A stretch of DNA of 64,000 nt from JACCWM01 sp040393065 (GCA_040393065.1 JBEBUW010000002.1:1-64000); one strand, 5' to 3'; counted from the first letter of the stretch, positions 52,937-63,159 are shown. The notes: generated by a model from the letters alone, not told the origin. Translations and numbers: made by a program.

Positions 52937-53536
52937 ATGACTACAATGCAGGCGATCCTCGATATTGTTCGTGCAGAACCGATCAACATGAAAGCTCTGG
53001 AAGAAGCCTTTGACGATGCAACGCCCGCAGACCGCGTCGCGGCAATTCGTCATTTTTCACCCGGAATTCAGCGCCGTCTGTTCGATGCCGCGGCGGGCCA
53101 ACGCGTGACGCTCGCACAGATCGTACCGCCCGACACCGGGGAACTCGTCGAAGTCATCCACGAAGGCCAGAACACGCTGCCGGCGTTTCGAGCCTTCCAA
53201 AAACGTTTTTGCAAGCCTTCGGCCGCAGCAGCCTCCCCTACCCGTCAGGAACTCTGGGGCTATAACCACCAGACTTTTTCCGGTGTAACCGGCCCCGGAT
53301 ATTACGTCGCCTACGATGATGAAGAAACCGGCGAAGTTGTCATCGACTATCGTGCCCTTCCCCCGGAACATCCCGAAAACTGGCCGGAAATCATCGACAA
53401 CAAGGCCAAACTCGGTCGCTTTGTGTACTACGGAATGGTCGACCGCCTGCGCCGCGTTTCAGAACACGTCACAATCGGACGTGCCTACAAAGCAAAACCT
53501 ATGAGCGCATGGTTCGTGCTGGTTCGCCAGGACTAA
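52937..53536 (+). CDS. Conserved hypothetical soluble protein
   Basis: I do not recognise a named family for this 199-residue protein. The N-terminal 55 residues are helical (ALEEAFDDATPADRVAAIRHF). The rest looks beta-rich with aromatic-Gly segments (SGVTGPGYYVAYDDEETGEVVIDYRALP). It has no signal peptide or cysteine pattern. It lies 87 bases after the glycosyltransferase and 20 bases before uvrC, so transcription with uvrC is likely. Confidence 0.7.
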   Translation: MTTMQAILDIVRAEPINMKALEEAFDDATPADRVAAIRHFSPGIQRRLFDAAAGQRVTLAQIVPPDTGELVEVIHEGQNTLPAFRAFQKRFCKPSAAAASPTRQELWGYNHQTFSGVTGPGYYVAYDDEETGEVVIDYRALPPEHPENWPEIIDNKAKLGRFVYYGMVDRLRRVSEHVTIGRAYKAKPMSAWFVLVRQD

Positions 53537-53555
53537 CCCCGCGATAAGTACCCTC

Positions 53556-55427
53556 ATGGAACAACTCTTCGACTACGCTGCCAAACTCGCCGTTATCCCG
53601 CACGAGCCGGGCTGCTATCTGATGAAAGATCGGCGCGGCCGCATCATCTACATCGGCAAAGCCAAAGATCTGAAAGCCCGGGTACGCAGCTATTTCGCGC
53701 TCTCCTCCGGCGATCCACGCGCCTTCGTCAAACGCCTTCCTCATATTCTTGGCGACATCGAAACGATCATCACCGCCAACGAAAAAGAGGCGCTGATCCT
53801 CGAAAACACGCTGATCAAGGCGCACAAACCCCGCTACAACGTCCGTCTGAAAGACGATAAAAACTTTCTGTCCTTACGCATCGATCTGAAAGCGCCCTGG
53901 CCGCGTGTGGAAATCGTGCGCAAACCCCGCGAGGACGGCGCACTTTATTTCGGTCCCTACCACTCCTCGCATTCCGTTCGGCAAACGCTACAAGTGCTGA
54001 ACAAGCACTTCATGCTCCGCACCTGCCAGGACACCGTGCTCGCCAACCGCTCACGCCCTTGTCTGCAATACCAGATCAAGCGCTGCCCGGCTCCCTGTGT
54101 ATTTCCGCTCGATCGTGAGGAGTACATGCACAGCGTCCGCGAAACGATTCTGTTTCTCGAAGGTAAAGGCGACGAACTGATCCGCCGCCTCCGAGAAAGA
54201 ATGCTCGCGGCCAGCGAAGAAATGGAATTTGAGCTCGCTGCCCGCTATCGCGACCAGATTCAGTCCATTGAAAAAGTCCTGGAACGCCAGATTGCCGTCG
54301 GCGCATCCGACGTCGAACGCGATGCTTTCGGCTACTACCGCGAAGGCGATCGACTCGTCATCCAGGTCGTGCAAGTACGCGCAGGACGACTGGAAGGCGC
54401 ACGCAGCTTTGGTTTTTCTGAACAAGAGTTTCCTGACGTAGAAATTCTCTCCAGCTTTTTGAACCTCTACTACAACTCCGGCAATCACATTCCCCGGGAA
54501 ATCTGTCTGCCCTTCGCTATGGAGCAAGAAGACACCACAGCCTTTGCCGAGCTTTTGCGCGAGCTGGCCGGCTACCGCGTAGAAATCAATGTTCCCCAAC
54601 GCGGACCGAAACACACCCTGGTCGAAACCGCCATGACCAATGCCCGTCATAGCTTCGAAAGCGAACATGCACACGACGTGCGAACCCGCGACCTGCTCGA
54701 AAAACTCCAGGCGCGTCTCGGACTGCAAAACTATCCGCAACGCATGGAATGCTACGATATCTCAAACCTGCAAGGCTCGCAGATCGTCGGCTCCATGGTT
54801 GTTTTTGAAGATGGTGTCCCCGAAAAAAGCGAATACCGCCACTACAAAATGAAGGAAGTCCAGAGTCAGGATGATTTCGCAAGTATGCGGGAAATGCTCA
54901 CACGCCGTCTCAAAAAAGTTGTCGAAAACGATGAATCGCCGCCCGATCTGCTTGTCATCGACGGCGGCCGCGGCCAGCTCGGCCAGGCCATGGCTGTGCT
55001 CGAAGATCTGGGCCTTCACGAAATCGACGTTATCAGTCTGGCTGAATCCAGAGTCGACAAAATCGGTTTCACAGACGAAACCGTCACCCGTAGCCCGGAA
55101 CGAGTCTTCTTGCCCGGACGCATGAATCCTGTCGTTCTCCGACAAAACAGCGCCGAATTATACCTTCTGCAACGCATCCGTGACGAAGCGCATAACTTCG
55201 CCAATTCGTTTCACAAACAACTTCGTCGTCGCCAGAGCCTGCTCTCCAGCCTGGACGATATCCATGGCGTCGGCCCAAAAACCAAACGCGACCTCTTACG
55301 TCATTTCGGCAGCCTGAAAAGCATCAAAGAAGCCTCTCTCGCTGAACTCCAGAACGTACGCGGCATCGGCGCTGTGACGGCTCAAACCATCTATGACTTT
55401 TTCCAATCCAGCTCCCCCCCTGATTAA
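53556..55427 (+). CDS. uvrC: UvrABC system protein C (excinuclease)
   Basis: It makes the incisions on both sides of damage in nucleotide excision repair. The GIY-YIG nuclease starts at about residue 15 (EPGCYLMKDRRGRIIYIGKAKDLKARVRSYF-type). A UVR domain with ELAARYRDQIQSIEKVL follows near 230, then the RNase H-like nuclease (CYDISNLQGSQIVGSMVVFEDG and DLLVIDGGRGQL). Tandem helix-hairpin-helix motifs close the C-terminus (DIHGVGPKTKR, NVRGIGAVTAQ). The 623-residue length is normal. It ends in Pro-Asp, with no clear terminator after it. Confidence 0.97.
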   Translation: MEQLFDYAAKLAVIPHEPGCYLMKDRRGRIIYIGKAKDLKARVRSYFALSSGDPRAFVKRLPHILGDIETIITANEKEALILENTLIKAHKPRYNVRLKDDKNFLSLRIDLKAPWPRVEIVRKPREDGALYFGPYHSSHSVRQTLQVLNKHFMLRTCQDTVLANRSRPCLQYQIKRCPAPCVFPLDREEYMHSVRETILFLEGKGDELIRRLRERMLAASEEMEFELAARYRDQIQSIEKVLERQIAVGASDVERDAFGYYREGDRLVIQVVQVRAGRLEGARSFGFSEQEFPDVEILSSFLNLYYNSGNHIPREICLPFAMEQEDTTAFAELLRELAGYRVEINVPQRGPKHTLVETAMTNARHSFESEHAHDVRTRDLLEKLQARLGLQNYPQRMECYDISNLQGSQIVGSMVVFEDGVPEKSEYRHYKMKEVQSQDDFASMREMLTRRLKKVVENDESPPDLLVIDGGRGQLGQAMAVLEDLGLHEIDVISLAESRVDKIGFTDETVTRSPERVFLPGRMNPVVLRQNSAELYLLQRIRDEAHNFANSFHKQLRRRQSLLSSLDDIHGVGPKTKRDLLRHFGSLKSIKEASLAELQNVRGIGAVTAQTIYDFFQSSSPPD

Positions 55428-55514
55428 ATATAGTTTTGAAACACGCACGTAGATCATGGGCCAGACTTGGTCGGCCAGCATTTGTGCGTGCCCACGCGCT
55501 TGCCCAAACAACAG

Positions 55515-57683
55515 TTAATGCGCCAGACGCTCTTCAAACTGTCGGACAACTTCTTCCTGGAAAAACAACAGCCCACCCAGATTCTTGCGCCGCATATGGG
55601 AAAGCCTGCCCAGAATATCTTCAAACTGCCCCAGAAACTCACGCATCCAGGTGCTATTCAACTCCTGCGCATGCAAAACCTCAGCACTGACCAGACTCTC
55701 TCCCACCATCAGCACATCGGCCAAAGGCGTGCCCTGCTCCAGATTGTTCAAAAGCGGCACGCTCCAAGCCTGCGCCTGCTCAAGCTCCTGCTCGATTTCC
55801 CCATAAATCTGCAGCAATTCCTCAAATACAAAATCAATCTGCTCTTCACTCAACTCGCCGCCATTCAACAGCCCGAGCACCCTGGTGAGCCGCGTCTGCA
55901 ACGCCCGCAACCGGCGCGTCATCTCCTGCACCATCAGATGGAAACGATAACGGTACAAAAGCTCCTCGCGCGTCGCATCATCAAGCATCTGCGCGATCTG
56001 GTAGTGATGAACAAACACGGCCCGATCCAACTCACCAAACCAGCGTCGATCCCGCTCCATCTCGCTATAAACCTTTGAAAACAACTCCGGTGCTTCGCTT
56101 GGACGCCGATGCTCCCCGCGAAATACAAAGGTTTTCCCCCATACAAGCTTGTCTCCGATCACTGTTTCCAGCATGCGCATCTCTTCAATGCGCTTTTGAA
56201 AGGCTCCCATAAATGTCGCAAGCCCTTCCCCATACAAATTTTCCAACTGCGCCCGCAGTTCCTCGGCATCTGGAGATTCCCCGACAGCCTGCTCACTCAA
56301 CGCATCCAGATCTCCCAGCTCAATAAACCGATGATCATACATGCCAAGATATTTCTGATCGAAAATAATCTCTGCATGCTCATCATCGATAAACGTCTGA
56401 ACCACCCGCGGCTCAACTACCACAGCCGGATCACGCTCTCCATGTAGCCCCAGCGCCAGTGTAATTCTCTCTCGAACCGCTACCGGATCTTGAAACAAGA
56501 GCCACGGACTACGCTTATCGAATTCGCCCGCGACATAAAAACTCCGCGCATTGGCTTCACGTTCTGCATAGCTGGGATGCGATGCCCAGACCGACGTGAC
56601 TCCCACCTTCGAACGGTCAAAAACCCATACACCGGGCTCCTCCGCAGGCGGAATCCCCATCGTCGGATCGTTTTTAGCGATCCGCATAAAATCCATCGTC
56701 CGGCTGTGATGATAAAACACATCGCTCGTATACAACTCACGGTCAGCTGCCTGATGCAAATCGTAATACGTCTGCATCATACACTGATGCGCGTACTCCG
56801 TTTTATACAGTGCATGCACAATCGCCAGGCTCCCCGTAACCTCCACGGCCACCCGATCCGCATGAAACTCCATCTCGCGCGACAACGCCGCATCGAGCAC
56901 CGTAATCACCCTCAAACAGGCGCCCATCGTGCGGCGAACCGCCCAGACCATTCCCGATAAAACCCAGGCAAGCCCCAGATATCCCCAGAACTGCTCACGC
57001 CAGCGCGCCAGATATTCATCGATCCGATCCCGACCATGCACCATATTATGCAGCACCGAATGGACCAGATACACGTAGTTGCTAAGCCGCATCGTGCGCT
57101 GAGAAAAATGTCCGAACTCATGCGCCAAAACCGCCTTAAACTCCGTGTAATTCAGACTATTTACCAGTCCCAGGCCAATCAAAAGATTCTTCTTCACCGG
57201 CCAGAAAATACTCAGCACCGAGCTATCAAAAAACACGCCCGCATTGACATCCGCGCATAAATAAACGCGGTGCGGCATCGCTGCGCCTGTTTCCACACAC
57301 AGCTCGCGTAAAAACGCAAAAAGACGCGGCTCATCCTCTTCCCGGATCTCCACATAACCGCTCCTGTCCGCGCGTTGCCGCTTAAACAACCCCTTCAATA
57401 AGTACAGAAAAACGATCGCTGAACCAGTCGTTGCCACTCCCAGCAACGTCCAGAACAACACGCCGCCCGACCAGGCTCCCTCATAACGCAGCAGCGCAAA
57501 CAACAAATAAGCGGCCCCGGCTAAAAAGCCCAGGTAGAGCCCAAAAAATAGAAACAATCCTCCCAACACGCCGATCGCATACAACGGATAGGCCCATCCC
57601 AGGCGCCGGGGCACAAAAGTCTCCAATCCACCACCCGGTGGACCTTGAGATAACGATGAACTGACTGATTTCTGGACATGCAT
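55515..57683 (-). CDS. M48-family metalloprotease, membrane-bound
   Basis: A 722-residue zinc protease. Two N-terminal hydrophobic regions (about 35-90) anchor it. The zinc motif HEFGH (in LAHEFGHFSQRTM) and a later EMEFHADRVA acid provide the metal ligands. A further hydrophobic pair lies around LGLAWVLSGMVWAV. The long C-terminal part (about 330-722) is mainly helical. It is larger than HtpX, so it is one of the long M48 proteins of unknown substrate. I chose the ATG at 57683; an ORF start 25 codons further upstream is poorly supported. Confidence 0.85.
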   Translation of the reverse strand: MHVQKSVSSSLSQGPPGGGLETFVPRRLGWAYPLYAIGVLGGLFLFFGLYLGFLAGAAYLLFALLRYEGAWSGGVLFWTLLGVATTGSAIVFLYLLKGLFKRQRADRSGYVEIREEDEPRLFAFLRELCVETGAAMPHRVYLCADVNAGVFFDSSVLSIFWPVKKNLLIGLGLVNSLNYTEFKAVLAHEFGHFSQRTMRLSNYVYLVHSVLHNMVHGRDRIDEYLARWREQFWGYLGLAWVLSGMVWAVRRTMGACLRVITVLDAALSREMEFHADRVAVEVTGSLAIVHALYKTEYAHQCMMQTYYDLHQAADRELYTSDVFYHHSRTMDFMRIAKNDPTMGIPPAEEPGVWVFDRSKVGVTSVWASHPSYAEREANARSFYVAGEFDKRSPWLLFQDPVAVRERITLALGLHGERDPAVVVEPRVVQTFIDDEHAEIIFDQKYLGMYDHRFIELGDLDALSEQAVGESPDAEELRAQLENLYGEGLATFMGAFQKRIEEMRMLETVIGDKLVWGKTFVFRGEHRRPSEAPELFSKVYSEMERDRRWFGELDRAVFVHHYQIAQMLDDATREELLYRYRFHLMVQEMTRRLRALQTRLTRVLGLLNGGELSEEQIDFVFEELLQIYGEIEQELEQAQAWSVPLLNNLEQGTPLADVLMVGESLVSAEVLHAQELNSTWMREFLGQFEDILGRLSHMRRKNLGGLLFFQEEVVRQFEERLAH

Positions 57684-58016
57684 GGACTGACCTCCCAAGA
57701 TACAAAACCAAAACGGTCGCCTGGGAAAGCCCACCAGTTCGGACAACAGGGCTTCCATCGAGCAAAAACAAACTACGATGGAGTAAACACTATCAGTCGA
57801 TTATTATTTCATCAAATTTTTTCAATGCGAACGGACTTAATTCGCCATCTCGGACGAGATATCAGGGCGGGAGCTACCACCGGGCAGCCCGAATTTCAGG
57901 CATACCAGAGCCCCTGGGCATTCAATCAGCACAGAAAACCATAGATTTGCGCTTCTTACGCCACCAGGAACATCCCTAAGAACTTGTTCACCCTCCCCCT
58001 GCTGCCAACCACTTAT
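57684..58016. other. Intergenic stretch, no gene seen
   Basis: It contains short open frames on the plus strand without family likeness or ribosome sites, and no evident repeats or terminator. It is the upstream region of the M48 gene and the 3' side of the WYL gene. Confidence 0.4.
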
Positions 58017-58754
58017 TTACTTTTCGTCGAGTAGACTCATCTGAGCACTCTTGCCCGAATCGGCTGCAGCCTTACTGCTACTGGATGCTTTCGCCACAGG
58101 TGCCGTCGCGCGCTCAACTTTTTTCTCGACCTTTTTCTCCGGCCAGCCACCCACTGGTTGCAGGGTCGCAATGCGCGTCAGTCGAAACACACGCTCATCA
58201 CGGCGAAGATGGCAGTAGGCATGCAAATACGTCTCGGCTTCCAGACTGATCGGCGTGATCCGCCTATTTGTCAACTCGCCGCGCCCCCGACTGTAATAGT
58301 CCATCTCCAGATCGAGCTTGGAACCAATCGCCCAGTGGATCAGATCCACCTGACTGCACGACGGCTCGATTTCAGCCGGCACAACACCGGCCTCATCCTG
58401 TGCGCTCCACGTTGGATCGATCGCCCGGCCTATCCATAAAAGAAGTTCATAGGCTTCGATCTCGATGTCCATCACTTCTTTAGGACCAAATGTCGCAAGA
58501 GTCTTGCGCAGCACGGAGTCCAGCGCACGCGCAGGTGCTCGCGTTCCTCCGTGCTCTCGCAAGTTCTCAAGAATCAAGCACGCCAGCGCAACCACGCCGC
58601 GCTCATCCGTCGTACGCAGCAGTACGTCGCCCGGCCCTTCCGGAAAACTAAGTTCGTCATCCTGGGCATGATTTCTAGGCGCTGCGCGCTGCAAACGCTC
58701 CGCGATGCGCCCCCGAATCGTCGGAATCTGTACAGGACCACTGCTGCTCGACAC
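58017..58754 (-). CDS. WYL-domain protein
   Basis: A 245-residue protein. A WYL-type module lies at about 130-205: DLIHWAIGSKLDLEMDYYSRGRGELTNRRITP, then YLHAYCHLRRDERVFRLTRI. WYL domains bind ligands or nucleic acids in regulators. No helix-turn-helix is evident: the N-terminal 125 residues are helical and the last 45 are Lys/Ala/Ser-rich and disordered. It may act as a regulator or a nucleic-acid sensor. Its stop is in the minus-strand direction beyond the M48 gap, and it follows the pentapeptide gene by 25 bases. Confidence 0.78.
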   Translation of the reverse strand: MSSSSGPVQIPTIRGRIAERLQRAAPRNHAQDDELSFPEGPGDVLLRTTDERGVVALACLILENLREHGGTRAPARALDSVLRKTLATFGPKEVMDIEIEAYELLLWIGRAIDPTWSAQDEAGVVPAEIEPSCSQVDLIHWAIGSKLDLEMDYYSRGRGELTNRRITPISLEAETYLHAYCHLRRDERVFRLTRIATLQPVGGWPEKKVEKKVERATAPVAKASSSSKAAADSGKSAQMSLLDEK

Positions 58755-58779
58755 GATGTTGACTCCTTATTTTCTGACC

Positions 58780-59550
58780 TCAGGACTTCTTGGAAGGTCC
58801 CTTGCCTTTATCAAACTTCGCACCTTCAAGCTTGGCGCCGGAAAAATCCACCTCGCTCAAATCTGCACCTGTAAAATCGGTATCAAACAATTTCGCGCCC
58901 GAAAAATCGACATCCGAAAGATCCGCATTCGTAAAGACAGCCAGCGTACCCTCGACACCCGAAAGATCGGAACCACTCAAACTCGCGCTCTCGAACGAAG
59001 ATTCCGCAATCGTTGCACCCACAAAATTGGAATCCTCAAACTGGCTACGCTTCGCATTGACATTCACCAGCACCGCGCCGGCCAAGTCCGCTCCCAGAAA
59101 GCTCGCGCCCTCAAGATTAGCAGACTCAAAGTCACTGCCCGCAACCGAAACTTCTTCAAACACAGCCGCGCTCAAATTCGCTTCCGCTGCACGCACACCC
59201 GCCAGATCTGCACGCGTAAAAATAGCCCGCTGACAATTGGATCCTTCAAGCATCGCACCGGTCAAATCGCTTTCCGTCAAATCGGCATCTTCCAGATTTG
59301 CATTCACCACAAATGCGCCGGCCAGCGATGCTCCCTGCAACTGCGCCTTGCTCAAATTCGTCCCCTCAAGCTTGGCGCCCGAAAGATCCGCCCCCTCAAA
59401 CTTCGCTCCGCTTAAATCCGCACCACTCAGATCCACACCTGCCAGATCTACGCCGGTCAAATCTTCGCCAGCAGCCACCAGCGCAACGAGTTCTTCGAGC
59501 GATTCGATGAGCGGAAATTCTTCTTCGTCATGCACTTCTTGGTTCGACAT
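58780..59550 (-). CDS. Pentapeptide-repeat protein
   Basis: A 256-residue protein. After a short acidic leader with a helix, about 40 repeats of A(D/N)LXX type follow (DLSGADLSGAKFEGADLSGA, EANLSAAVFEEVSVAGSDFE). This gives a right-handed quadrilateral beta-helix, with the Leu/Phe core facing inside. Such proteins may mimic DNA (Qnr-type gyrase protection) or serve as scaffolds; without a partner, the role is unknown. GGAG precedes the ATG at 59550. It lies between the WYL gene and a coiled-coil gene, likely one transcript. Confidence 0.88.
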   Translation of the reverse strand: MSNQEVHDEEEFPLIESLEELVALVAAGEDLTGVDLAGVDLSGADLSGAKFEGADLSGAKLEGTNLSKAQLQGASLAGAFVVNANLEDADLTESDLTGAMLEGSNCQRAIFTRADLAGVRAAEANLSAAVFEEVSVAGSDFESANLEGASFLGADLAGAVLVNVNAKRSQFEDSNFVGATIAESSFESASLSGSDLSGVEGTLAVFTNADLSDVDFSGAKLFDTDFTGADLSEVDFSGAKLEGAKFDKGKGPSKKS

Positions 59551-59637
59551 CAATCACTCCTGAAACCTATAAATATCAAGTAGATAAAACAATTCCATTG
59601 AGCCAAAACTTCCGCCAGCTCAAAACACGCCCCTCTC

Positions 59638-60039
59638 TTACTCTTCGCCGCTGCTCTTGTCGACCCCGGCGGCGAGTTCTCGAAATTCCCGCTCTAATGA
59701 GGCCTCGTCCGGATCGACAAGTCCGCCCTGACGAAAACTCTCCAAAAGCGCTTCTGCCCGCTCCACTTCCCTGCCATCCGGCCGCCGACTCTGCTTACGC
59801 AACATCGATTTATCCATCTCGATAACATCCAGCTCCAGATCCACAGCACGCCCCCGTTCAGCAAGCTGCTTGACCCGCTCACTGGCTTCTCCTGCCAGAT
59901 CTGTCATTCCTTTATCTTTCGCCAACTCTACACGCCGTCGCCAGAGCGTAATTTCCTCCAACAACGCCTTTCGTTCCTCTTCCAATTTTTTTTCACGCTG
60001 CACCAGAAGTGCCATCTCTGCATGTAGTACCGGATCCAT
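59638..60039 (-). CDS. Coiled-coil hypothetical protein
   Basis: A 133-residue, highly charged, helical protein (EMALLVQREKKLEEERKALLEEITLW, ERVKQLAERGRAVDLELDVIEMDKSML). It is predicted to form a coiled coil and has no signal or membrane region. I do not recognise a family. The ATG at 60039 follows GGAGAGG; an earlier ATG at 60084 is possible. It lies upstream of the pentapeptide-repeat gene in the same direction. Confidence 0.65.
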   Translation of the reverse strand: MDPVLHAEMALLVQREKKLEEERKALLEEITLWRRRVELAKDKGMTDLAGEASERVKQLAERGRAVDLELDVIEMDKSMLRKQSRRPDGREVERAEALLESFRQGGLVDPDEASLEREFRELAAGVDKSSGEE

Positions 60040-60288
60040 GACTTTGTCCTCTCCAACAAAAGATACTGACCGTTCGCTCGACAAATATAGACACCACCAC
60101 GCTATCCCATTCTCATTGCATCTTGCACCATCCGTGCAATTTCACTAAAGCATGGCTGCGTCACGTTTTTATGCAACTTTCTGCATGACCTTCAAACTAT
60201 GGATTAACACACCACAACCCCGCGTTGTACAGCGTGTTTTCGTCAAGCCCCACTTCCCTATTACGCCTTTTCATGTAGTGAACAAGAT

Positions 60289-61380
60289 ATGAGTGTTTCT
60301 GCCGGTATCGTTGGACTTCCCAACGTCGGAAAATCCACGATTTTTAACGCCCTGACTCGTGCCGGTGCACAATCGGCCAACTATCCCTTCTGCACCATCG
60401 ACCCGAACCTGGGAGTCGTACCCGTTCCCGACCCGCGTCTCAAAGAAATCAGCAAACACGTCCCGGCCCAGAAAATCATTCCGGCCGTCGTCGAAATCCT
60501 GGACATCGCCGGCCTGGTCCGCGGCGCCTCCACAGGCGAAGGCCTGGGCAACAAATTCCTCGCCAATATTCGCGACGTCAACGCAATTTTGCACGTCGTT
60601 CGCTGCTTTGAAGACGACAACATTGTCCACGTCGAAGGCGGCGTAGACCCGCGCCGCGACGTCGAAGTTATCGATACGGAACTCATCCTGGCCGATCTGC
60701 AGACCGTAGAACGCCGCATGGACAAAGCACGCCGCGCCGCCAAAGGCGATAAGTCCGAAGCCGCCCGTGTCGAAGTCCTTCAGAAAGTCTATGCCGAGCT
60801 CGACAAAGGAAAGCCTGCCCGCTCCATCCAGCTCGACGCCGCCGAACGCGCACTCCTTCGCGACAGCCATCTGCTGACCGAAAAGCCCGTTCTCTTCATC
60901 GGCAACGTCAGCGAAGACGACCTCGAGGGCAATTCCCCGCACGTCGCAACCCTGCGCCAGATCGCTGCCGAGCAAAACAGCGATGTCATCCTGGTCTGCG
61001 GCTCCATTGAAGCAGAACTCTCCGAACTCGAGGACGCAGAACAACTCGAAATGCTCGAAGCCCTGGGCATCGAAGAACCCGCTCTCAACGCCCTGATCCG
61101 TGCAACCTACCGTCTGCTCGGTCTGCAAAGCTTTTTCACAGCCGGAGAAATCGAAATTCGCGCCTGGACCATTCCCATCGGTGCAACCGCTCCGCAGGCC
61201 GCCGGTGTGATTCATACCGACTTCGAAAAACGCTTCATCCGCGCCGAAGTCTTCACCGTGCAGGATCTACAGACCTACCAAAACGAAGCCGGAATCCGCG
61301 CTGCCGGACGCCTGCGCCTGGAAGGCAAAGAATACGTCGTCGCTGATGGCGATATTCTCCATATCCGCCACAACGCATAA
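60289..61380 (+). CDS. ychF: Redox-regulated ATPase/GTPase YchF (OLA1)
   Basis: A 363-residue TRAFAC-class P-loop protein. The G1 motif GLPNVGKST (9-17), G3 DIAGLVRGAS and a coiled-coil insertion near 130-165 are typical. The C-terminal TGS-like domain ends with GDILHIRHNA. YchF binds ATP in preference to GTP and associates with ribosomes; it is linked to stress responses. It is a single gene in the window, with a terminator right after it. Confidence 0.97.
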   Translation: MSVSAGIVGLPNVGKSTIFNALTRAGAQSANYPFCTIDPNLGVVPVPDPRLKEISKHVPAQKIIPAVVEILDIAGLVRGASTGEGLGNKFLANIRDVNAILHVVRCFEDDNIVHVEGGVDPRRDVEVIDTELILADLQTVERRMDKARRAAKGDKSEAARVEVLQKVYAELDKGKPARSIQLDAAERALLRDSHLLTEKPVLFIGNVSEDDLEGNSPHVATLRQIAAEQNSDVILVCGSIEAELSELEDAEQLEMLEALGIEEPALNALIRATYRLLGLQSFFTAGEIEIRAWTIPIGATAPQAAGVIHTDFEKRFIRAEVFTVQDLQTYQNEAGIRAAGRLRLEGKEYVVADGDILHIRHNA

Positions 61381-61422
61381 ACTCGCCAGCTTTTCTCGCT
61401 GTAGAAAACACCGATATCAGCA

Positions 61423-61462
61423 ACAAAAAAGGACGCCTGCATAGGCGTCCTTTTCTTTTTTC
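61423..61462. terminator. Terminator between ychF and the vWA protein
   Basis: AAAAGGACGCCT (61427-61438) and AGGCGTCCTTTT (61443-61454) form a 12-bp stem with a GCAT loop and a T-rich tail. The two flanking genes end convergently here. Confidence 0.9.
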
Positions 61463-61494
61463 TTACATTTTTTATTCTACGCAACCACAACCGC

Positions 61495-63159
61495 TTACTG
61501 ACTCAAGCCCTCACGGCATTCGCAGAACTCCGGACTCCAGCTCTCCAGATACAGCGCATACTCCGCCGCCGCATTGGCCGGCGTCATAATCGGCGCGTAG
61601 TGATTGAACGAGGTCATCGTTGTGCCGCAAACACAGGCATCACGCTGAAAACACGCGGCCGCCGCATTGTCGTGATCGCTGGGGATCTCAAATGTCGCGA
61701 ACGCCTCCTTATCCCAGCTCGCCACAATATTATCGACCACACCATCGCAGTCATTATCCAGCCCGTCGCAAAGCTCCGGCATCGGACCAAACAACTGATG
61801 GCAATAAGGCGTCGTATTATTCAAACACGCAACCTCGCCGATCTTACACCGATTTCTCTCCTTCAACGGATCATGAGCCCCCTGACCATTGATGGAAACC
61901 GGCTGGTCATCCATATGACACGGTGCTCCCAGATCATATCCCGGGCAGGCAACCGGGCAGATTTCCAACGCCAGCGGCACACACACGTCAAAGCCCGAAT
62001 CACAGCTCCACGTTCCCGCCGGACACACCAGCGGCGGAAGCTGTCCCGGCACATCACATGCCGTTCCAATCTCCTGAACACACGGACAAGCTACCTGTGT
62101 GTCCACAAACTCAGCATCTCCAGACTGAATCATGCCACAATAATGCGGCGTCAACGTGACCGAATTGCGATTTTCATTGGAAAAAAACCACCCCTCACCG
62201 GTCATGCTCGAATTCATCGTCCGATGCGGAATCGATAATAATCCAGATGCAGCTTGCATCCTCACAATGACAGCTTCCGGATTATCCGGCGCCTGATTCG
62301 TAGGATGCAGCGATACATCCAGATCAAAGGTGCATGAGATTTCATGCGCAATTCCCAACAAAACGTTGGTAAATTCCGTCTGATTATGCGCCTCATAGCT
62401 GCCATAGCAGGTATTCTTATCGATACTGGGATTTGTGCACGGATCCGTGCCAATCCCGTTGCTACAGGTAGAGTTCGCACCCGTTCCACAACATCCTTTT
62501 CCGGCAGCTGCGGCGAGTTTGTCGTTAAATCGTTTATCCGTCCCGCCGCCCAGACCAACAACGTACAGGCTTTTACCGGAGTTACGCATATTACAGGCAG
62601 CGGTAACCGTCTCAGCCTGACTAGAGCCGGTACCATTTGGCACACCGTCCGTGATCAGTACCCCAGCCGATGGACGTACAGGATCGTTCAACGTCAAGCT
62701 GGCGCTGGTTACATCAATTCCATGCCGCATCGGAGTATATCCGCCGTTCGCGATGCTAGACTCCGAGAGATTAAGAATCGCATTCATCGACGCCAGTGCA
62801 TTCTCCTTGGCTTCGAAAACGATCTCCCCCTCAAAGTTCGTTCCACGCTTAGGAAACAAACCCAGCCCAAACAACACCTGATCCGGATTTGTTGAAGTCA
62901 GATCCCCCACAACCGCCTGCAACGAATTCTTTGCGACGTTCCACAAGCTCTGACTACCGCTCTTATTCGTCCGCATAGAACCGGAACGATCCAGCATGAT
63001 CATCGCCGCCGGCGTATTCACCTCGATCTCGGTTCTCTTCGGATCGGTGCAAAAATTCCATGTAGTTGCCTGCGCAGAACTTACCTGCAAGGTGACAAAT
63101 GCCCCAATGCAAAGTCCCATCAAGATGGATGCTTTATTAGTTTTCACGGTCTGCCTCAT
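61495..63159 (-). CDS. Secreted vWA-domain, cysteine-rich protein with MopE-like motif
   Basis: A 554-residue protein with a signal peptide (ILMGLCIGAFVTLQVSSAQA). A von Willebrand A domain (about 45-280) has the MIDAS DRSGSM, a Thr in YTPMRHG and a later ITDGVP Asp. A cysteine-rich region then holds CPCVQEIGTACD and similar knots. CDGLDNDCDGVVD is the metal-binding MopE-like repeat seen in proteins of Myxococcota and related groups. It is probably cell-surface or secreted, binding ligand or calcium. The start codon follows a short upstream region without a strong ribosome site. Confidence 0.85.
   Translation of the reverse strand: MRQTVKTNKASILMGLCIGAFVTLQVSSAQATTWNFCTDPKRTEIEVNTPAAMIMLDRSGSMRTNKSGSQSLWNVAKNSLQAVVGDLTSTNPDQVLFGLGLFPKRGTNFEGEIVFEAKENALASMNAILNLSESSIANGGYTPMRHGIDVTSASLTLNDPVRPSAGVLITDGVPNGTGSSQAETVTAACNMRNSGKSLYVVGLGGGTDKRFNDKLAAAAGKGCCGTGANSTCSNGIGTDPCTNPSIDKNTCYGSYEAHNQTEFTNVLLGIAHEISCTFDLDVSLHPTNQAPDNPEAVIVRMQAASGLLSIPHRTMNSSMTGEGWFFSNENRNSVTLTPHYCGMIQSGDAEFVDTQVACPCVQEIGTACDVPGQLPPLVCPAGTWSCDSGFDVCVPLALEICPVACPGYDLGAPCHMDDQPVSINGQGAHDPLKERNRCKIGEVACLNNTTPYCHQLFGPMPELCDGLDNDCDGVVDNIVASWDKEAFATFEIPSDHDNAAAACFQRDACVCGTTMTSFNHYAPIMTPANAAAEYALYLESWSPEFCECREGLSQ

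Noticed and set aside
55428..55514. Terminator after uvrC
   Set aside because: Only weak pairing (CGCAC/GTGCG) and no T-run were seen.
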